Source: Paracoccaceae bacterium (GTDB taxonomy: Bacteria; Pseudomonadota; Alphaproteobacteria; Rhodobacterales; Rhodobacteraceae). From it: a stretch of DNA of 64,000 nt. Every line of letters begins with the position of its first letter. Within the stretch, counting starts at the first letter, position 1. Location of the stretch: NCBI GenBank assembly GCA_020637675.1, contig JACKKD010000002.1:496001-560000 (forward strand), read 5' to 3'. The notes beneath the pieces are model-generated. The model saw only the letters and a program-made list of their open reading frames with translations. It ran no database searches and was not told the DNA's origin. Of this stretch, positions 59,666-64,000 are shown one piece after another. A program made the translations under genes and the position numbers.

Positions 59666-61429
59666 TCAGCGCCAGCAGGAGACGAGGACGGCAAGGTCGC
59701 GCCCAAGCGCCGTCAGATCCTCGGGCGCGAGCTGGCCCGAAGGCGGTTCGGTCCCCTCCGGCGGAAGGAGCCCGGCGCTTGCGAGCGTGTCAGCGAGCGC
59801 GGGCGCGGACAGGGCAAGGCCAACGTCCTCGGGCAGGACCCTGGCGCCGGAGGTGTCGCGGGGCAGGAGCATGCCGACGACCGCGCCCGAGCCGTCAAGC
59901 ACCGCGCCACCCGCATCGCCCGCACGGGTAGCGGTGCCAAGCCTGTAGCGACCTTCCTCGCCGTCGAGACCGCGCGCGTCGGCGAGCGTGCCGAAGGTCA
60001 TCACGGCCGTGTCGAGCGCATCCTCGTAGGGGTAGCCGGGGATGGCGATGTCCGCGCCGATGCGCGGTGCAGCGGCCGAGATCCGGGCGTGGGCGCGAGG
60101 GGCGAGCGGCTGCTCGGGCCGCAGCACCGCAAGGCCGGTGGCCGCATCGTTCAGGACGACATCCGCCGGGTGCCCGCCGTCGAGCGTCACCTGCGCGCAG
60201 TCCGCAACGGCTTCCGACGTGGTCGCGGCAAGGCCCCCGGAGTCGAGCCAGAAGCCGGAGCGCGACAGTGCCGGACGCCGCACGGCGAGCCCCGAGACGA
60301 GGTCGGCGCGGCCCACGGCAAGGGGCTGGCCGAGCCCTTCGGCGAGCGCGCGGTCGCCGATGGGCCGGAACCCCGCCTTCATCGCCTCGACCACGCGCCG
60401 GGCGCGGTCGGCGCCTTCCGGCGTCCAGACCAGCGTGTAGCCCTTGATCAACCCCCCCGAAAGCCGCACGTCGGTAAAGCTTTCGAGCCCCGCGTTCCGC
60501 CCGGCGATGGTGAAACCCGTGCGCCCGAGTTGCCGTTCGCCTTCCACCGGGACGATTTCCAGCGACTGCATCAGGTCGTAGAGTCCGGCAAGCCGCGTCT
60601 GGTCGCCCGGCTGGCTGATCAGGAGCATCCGGAAGCCCGAGCCCGCCTTTTCGCGGAAATGCACGAAGGGCGGCTCGTAATGGTCGAATTCCACCAGCGC
60701 GGAGGGGTAGGGGACCTCGATCCCCGCCTCGGTCTCGGTCAGCACCTCAAGGCCGAGCGCGGCCTGTTCGGCGCGGAAGTGCTCCAGGAGTTCGGCGCGC
60801 TGGGCGGTGGTCAGCACGCCCGTTTCCTCGTGCCCCTTCGCCCCCTGCCAGGTGGCCATGGAGCGGCGGGTGCCGGCGCCGAAGGCCCCGTCGATGGCGC
60901 CCGCGTAGAATCCGTCCCATTGCAGGGCCGCCTGCAGCTCGCGCCGCTCGTCGGCCGAAAGCGCGGCCTCCGACCGGCGCGCCTCGGCCGGCGTCTCGTC
61001 GGGAAGCGCCGGGTCGGGCACCGCCACGGCGACCTCCGGGGTCGGCTCCGTGGCGGGCTCGGCGTCGGTCACGCCCTCCGGCAAGGGCTGCGCCGCTGCG
61101 GCTGCCCCCGCGACCGGCCAGAACTGGCGCGTGAAGCGGTTGCCGAAGGCGATGTAGCTGTCCGCCGGGATGAGCCTTTCGCCCTTCAGCACACGCAGTT
61201 GCTGTTCGCCATCCGCCCTTGTGAAGGGCCCGAGCACGATCGCGTACCAGCCCGTGGTCATGGCAAAGCCCGCGACGTTGGGGAAGACGCCGGCATAGGC
61301 CCGCGCCCGTTCCTCGCCCTCCGCCAGCGTCGGTTGCGCCTCGATCTGCAGCCAGACCTGATCCTGTGCCACGGCCCTGAGCGGCAGCAGCGCGAGGAGG
61401 AGACCGAACAGGACCGTGGCAAAACGCAT
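59666..61429 (-). CDS. secreted SPOR / PG-binding protein with dead trypsin fold
   Basis: A 587-aa exported protein. Signal peptide 1-21; SPOR-like domain (about 24-105); Pro/Ala/Glu linker; peptidoglycan-binding-1 domain (about 160-215: QWDGFYAGAIDGAFGAGTRR); a middle region of unknown fold (240-360); then a trypsin-2/HtrA-like domain (390-540). In that domain the triad positions are replaced: His by Glu406 (TTSEAVADC), Asp by Gly432 (ATGLAVL) and Ser by Ala506 (GDAGGAV). It is thus probably non-catalytic and may bind cell-wall or septal material. Cysteines C411 and C585 could pair. Confidence 0.85.
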   Translation of the reverse strand: MRFATVLFGLLLALLPLRAVAQDQVWLQIEAQPTLAEGEERARAYAGVFPNVAGFAMTTGWYAIVLGPFTRADGEQQLRVLKGERLIPADSYIAFGNRFTRQFWPVAGAAAAAQPLPEGVTDAEPATEPTPEVAVAVPDPALPDETPAEARRSEAALSADERRELQAALQWDGFYAGAIDGAFGAGTRRSMATWQGAKGHEETGVLTTAQRAELLEHFRAEQAALGLEVLTETEAGIEVPYPSALVEFDHYEPPFVHFREKAGSGFRMLLISQPGDQTRLAGLYDLMQSLEIVPVEGERQLGRTGFTIAGRNAGLESFTDVRLSGGLIKGYTLVWTPEGADRARRVVEAMKAGFRPIGDRALAEGLGQPLAVGRADLVSGLAVRRPALSRSGFWLDSGGLAATTSEAVADCAQVTLDGGHPADVVLNDAATGLAVLRPEQPLAPRAHARISAAAPRIGADIAIPGYPYEDALDTAVMTFGTLADARGLDGEEGRYRLGTATRAGDAGGAVLDGSGAVVGMLLPRDTSGARVLPEDVGLALSAPALADTLASAGLLPPEGTEPPSGQLAPEDLTALGRDLAVLVSCWR

Positions 61430-61582
61430 GCGTGAAAACCCTTCCGACGTTTCTTATGGGCGCGAATCCGTCGCCGAACCTAGCAGGACGGCGGGCGGCG
61501 TCACGTCACAATCGCCCGCCGGCCGATTGACCGCCACCGGCCTGTTGCCTATTGAGAACGCGCTTTCCCCCGCCCGAGGCAG

Positions 61583-62509
61583 ATGATGACCCCGACCGCC
61601 CCCCGTTCCTTCCAGGAGATCATCCTGAGGCTGCAGAGCTACTGGGCTTCGAAGGGCTGCGCGGTGCTGCAACCCTATGACATGGAGGTCGGCGCCGGCA
61701 CCTTCCATCCGGCGACGACGCTGCGGGCCCTGGGGTCGAAGCCCTGGGCGGCGGCCTATGTCCAGCCCTCGCGCCGCCCGACCGACGGGCGCTATGGCGA
61801 GAACCCCAACCGCCTCCAGCACTACTATCAGTACCAGGTGCTGATCAAACCCTCGCCGCCGGATTTGCAGGACTTGTATCTCGGCTCGCTCGCTGCCATC
61901 GGCATCGACGCCTCGCTCCACGACATCCGCTTCGTCGAGGACGACTGGGAAAGCCCCACCCTCGGCGCCTGGGGCCTCGGCTGGGAGGTCTGGTGCGACG
62001 GGATGGAGGTCAGCCAGTTCACCTATTTCCAGCAGGTCGGCGGCCATGACTGCCACCCGGTCTCGGGCGAACTGACCTACGGGCTCGAACGGCTCGCCAT
62101 GTATGTCCTTGGCATCGACCATGTCATGGACATGCCCTTCAACGACCCGCAATCGCCCATTCCGCTGAGCTACGGCGACATCTTCCGCCAGACAGAACAG
62201 GAGTATTCCCGCTGGAACTTCGACCAGGCCGATACCGAGATGCTTCTCAAGCATTTCGAGGACGCCGAGGCGGAATGCGAACGCATCCTGGCCGCCCCGG
62301 CCGAGGACAAGGCGGGGCGCAGGATCGTCATGGCGCATCCGGCCTACGACCAGTGCATCAAGGCGAGCCATCTCTTCAACCTGCTCGACGCGCGCGGCGT
62401 GATCTCGGTGACCGAACGGCAGGCCTATATCGGCCGCGTCCGCGGGCTGGCGAAGCAATGCGCCGATGCCTTCGTGGCGACCGAGGCCGGTGGCGGGGTG
62501 GCTTCGTGA
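61583..62509 (+). CDS. glyQ: glycyl-tRNA synthetase alpha subunit
   Basis: A 308-aa class II synthetase catalytic subunit of the bacterial alpha2-beta2 type: FQEIILRLQSYWASKGCAVL, EVGAGTFHPATTLRALG, AYVQPSRRPTDGRYGENPNR, SGELTYGLERLAMYV. Start at ATG 61583 (the next Met follows at once). The stop overlaps the next gene in a GTGA junction, so three genes (glyQ, DUF6446, glyS) are translated together. Confidence 0.98.
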   Translation: MMTPTAPRSFQEIILRLQSYWASKGCAVLQPYDMEVGAGTFHPATTLRALGSKPWAAAYVQPSRRPTDGRYGENPNRLQHYYQYQVLIKPSPPDLQDLYLGSLAAIGIDASLHDIRFVEDDWESPTLGAWGLGWEVWCDGMEVSQFTYFQQVGGHDCHPVSGELTYGLERLAMYVLGIDHVMDMPFNDPQSPIPLSYGDIFRQTEQEYSRWNFDQADTEMLLKHFEDAEAECERILAAPAEDKAGRRIVMAHPAYDQCIKASHLFNLLDARGVISVTERQAYIGRVRGLAKQCADAFVATEAGGGVAS

Positions 62510-62979
62510 ATGGCAAGCTCGTCGCGGGGTTCATCGTGCTGACCGCACTCGTCGCCGGCGCGGCGATCTACTACCTGCAGGAATATGCCTATTACCGGAC
62601 GGTGGAGCCGGCCTCGGCCGAGGCGGTCATCCGTCTGACCGACCTTTCGGGCGCGGTGGAGCCGATGCTGGCGGAGGGGTTCGAGGGGATCGACGCGGAC
62701 AGCTCGCCCCTGCGCTTCCGCGGCTGTTTCCGCACCCCGATGACGCTCGCGATGTTGAGCGAAACCTACGTTGCCTACGAAACGCCCACGCCGCTGATCG
62801 GGCCGAACTGGTTTTCCTGCTTCGATGCCAAGGCTCTGGGCGCCGATCTTGAGACGGGAACGGCGCTCGCCTTCCTGTCCGAGAAGAACATTCACCCCGG
62901 CGTGGACCGGGTCGTCGCCGTCTACCCCGACGGCCGGGCCTTTGCCTGGCATCAGCCGAACGAAACGCTGGAGAAGTGA
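62506..62979 (+). CDS. DUF6446-type membrane-anchored protein
   Basis: A 157-aa protein starting at GTG 62506 (MNGKLVAGFIVLTALVAGAA), with one N-terminal transmembrane anchor (about 4-24) and a periplasmic-type domain containing two cysteines (FRGCFRTP and FSCFDAKA). It is inserted between the two glycyl-tRNA synthetase subunit genes with a 4-bp overlap upstream and immediate adjacency downstream. This placement is typical of Rhodobacteraceae; function unknown. Confidence 0.85.
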   Translation: MNGKLVAGFIVLTALVAGAAIYYLQEYAYYRTVEPASAEAVIRLTDLSGAVEPMLAEGFEGIDADSSPLRFRGCFRTPMTLAMLSETYVAYETPTPLIGPNWFSCFDAKALGADLETGTALAFLSEKNIHPGVDRVVAVYPDGRAFAWHQPNETLEK

Positions 62980-64000
62980 ATGCCCGATCTTCTGATTGAA
63001 CTCTTCTCCGAGGAAATCCCGGCGCGGATGCAGGGACGGGCGCGGGAGGACCTGAAGCGGCTCGTCACCGACGGGCTCGTCGAGGCGGGGCTGACCTATT
63101 CCGGGGCGCACGCGCTTTCGACCCCACGCCGGCTCACGCTGGCACTGGAGGGGTTGACGGCCGAAAGCAGGCCCGTGCGCGAGGAACGCAAGGGCCCCGC
63201 CGTGGGCGCGCCCGACGCCGCGGTGCAGGGCTTCCTCCGTTCGACCGGGATGATGCTGGAGCAGCTCGAGGTGCGCGAGGGGGCCAAGGGCAAGACCTGG
63301 TTCGCCGTGATCGAGCGGCCGGGGCGGAGCGCGAGGGCGATCGTGGCCGAGGTGCTTGAGGCGACGATCCGCAATTTTCCCTGGCCGAAGTCGATGCGCT
63401 GGGGGGCGGGGAGCCTGCGCTGGGTGCGGCCCCTGCATTCGATCCTCTGTGTGCTGAGCGACGAGCACGGGGCCGAGGTGGTGCCGCTCGACGTGGACGG
63501 CATCCGCGCGGGCAACGTCACGCGCGGCCACCGTTTCCTCGCGCCGGATGCGTTTTCCGTAACCGGGTTCGAGGATTACGCGGCGAAGCTGAAGCGCGCC
63601 TTCGTCATGCTCGACCCGGCCGAGCGCGCCGAGCACATCTGGCACGACGCCCAGAATGCCGCCTTCGCCGCCGGGCTTGAGGTGGTCGAGGACAAGGGCC
63701 TGCTGGCCGAGGTCGCGGGGCTTGTCGAATGGCCCGTGGTGCTGCTGGGCCGGATCGGCGCGGAGTTTCTCGGCCTGCCGCCCGAGGTGCTGCAGACCTC
63801 GATGCGCGAACATCAGAAGTTCTTCTCGGCCAGGAACCCGAAGACCGGCCGGATCGAGGGCTTCGTGACCGTGGCGAACACCGAGGCGGCCGACCACGGT
63901 GCGACGATCCTCAAGGGCAACCAGAAGGTGCTCTCGGCGCGGCTCTCGGATGCCAAGTTCTTCTGGGAGAACGACCTGCGGACGGTTGCTCAGGAGGGGA
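62980..64000 (+). CDS. glyS: glycyl-tRNA synthetase beta subunit (5' part)
   Basis: First 340 residues of the roughly 690-aa beta subunit, starting MPDLLIELFSEEIPARMQGR one base after the upstream stop. LSTPRRLTL, KSMRWGAGSLRWVRPLHSIL and REHQKFFSARNPKTGRIEGF are typical. The gene runs off the right end of the window with no frame break. Confidence 0.97.
   Translation, partial: MPDLLIELFSEEIPARMQGRAREDLKRLVTDGLVEAGLTYSGAHALSTPRRLTLALEGLTAESRPVREERKGPAVGAPDAAVQGFLRSTGMMLEQLEVREGAKGKTWFAVIERPGRSARAIVAEVLEATIRNFPWPKSMRWGAGSLRWVRPLHSILCVLSDEHGAEVVPLDVDGIRAGNVTRGHRFLAPDAFSVTGFEDYAAKLKRAFVMLDPAERAEHIWHDAQNAAFAAGLEVVEDKGLLAEVAGLVEWPVVLLGRIGAEFLGLPPEVLQTSMREHQKFFSARNPKTGRIEGFVTVANTEAADHGATILKGNQKVLSARLSDAKFFWENDLRTVAQEG

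Overview
The window is high-GC DNA from an alphaproteobacterium, most likely a member of the Rhodobacteraceae (Rhodobacter / Rhodovulum / Defluviimonas-like). The evidence is the complete PHB cluster phaZ-phaC-phaP-phaR, the order rpiA-gor-hflK-hflC-DUF2065-degP, the glyQ / small membrane protein / glyS arrangement, a SAM-II riboswitch in front of metZ, and a GTTC-N7-GTTC type LexA box. No rRNA or tRNA gene and no CRISPR array was seen. Nearly all of the window is chromosomal housekeeping with tight, often overlapping gene pairs. Only about 18.5-24.0 kb looks accessory.

Layout. 0-2.4 kb: 5' end of a DUF2282 (bufferin, BufA1-like) gene, then thrS. 2.5-4.3 kb: two overlapping alpha/beta hydrolases. 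4.3-8.8 kb: PHB metabolism (depolymerase, synthase, phasin, repressor) with TGC-rich candidate PhaR sites before phaC and phaP. 8.9-17.1 kb: a DegT-type aminotransferase, then an all-minus-strand nitrogen cluster: a polar amino-acid ABC transporter feeding two glutamine-synthetase-like ligases and a class I amidotransferase, which resembles a gamma-glutamyl-amine (polyamine) pathway. 17.2-22.2 kb: PhnD-like and TerB-like genes and a polyphosphate kinase 2 gene cut in two by a complete IS66 element with a perfect 8-bp target duplication. 22.2-24.0 kb: a gene-free stretch with a dense array of triloop hairpins, followed by an AT-richer orphan HsdR-N-type nuclease gene.

24-46 kb: pyrG, secG, a CBS-pair protein with an FNR-type box upstream, a G-run repeat in front of purA, a large acidic protein of unknown function, thiN, serine dehydratase, rpiA, gor, the HflKC-DegP membrane quality-control group, an isolated DnaE2-type OB-fold preceded by a LexA box, an adrenodoxin-type ferredoxin, purD and xseA. 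46-64 kb: an AlkB-like membrane monooxygenase, ftsY, yciB, GSTs, the SAM-II/metZ unit, folE2, two tandem trkH genes, a secreted SPOR/peptidoglycan-binding protein with a dead trypsin fold, and glyQ-DUF6446-glyS (glyS runs off the end).

The observations most worth checking are the hairpin array, whose two diverged units show paired (compensatory) changes in their stems, and the orphan nuclease beside it; the LexA-box/DnaE2 OB-fold remnant; the IS66-inactivated ppk2; the riboswitch-terminator leader of metZ; and the pseudoprotease in which all three triad positions are substituted.
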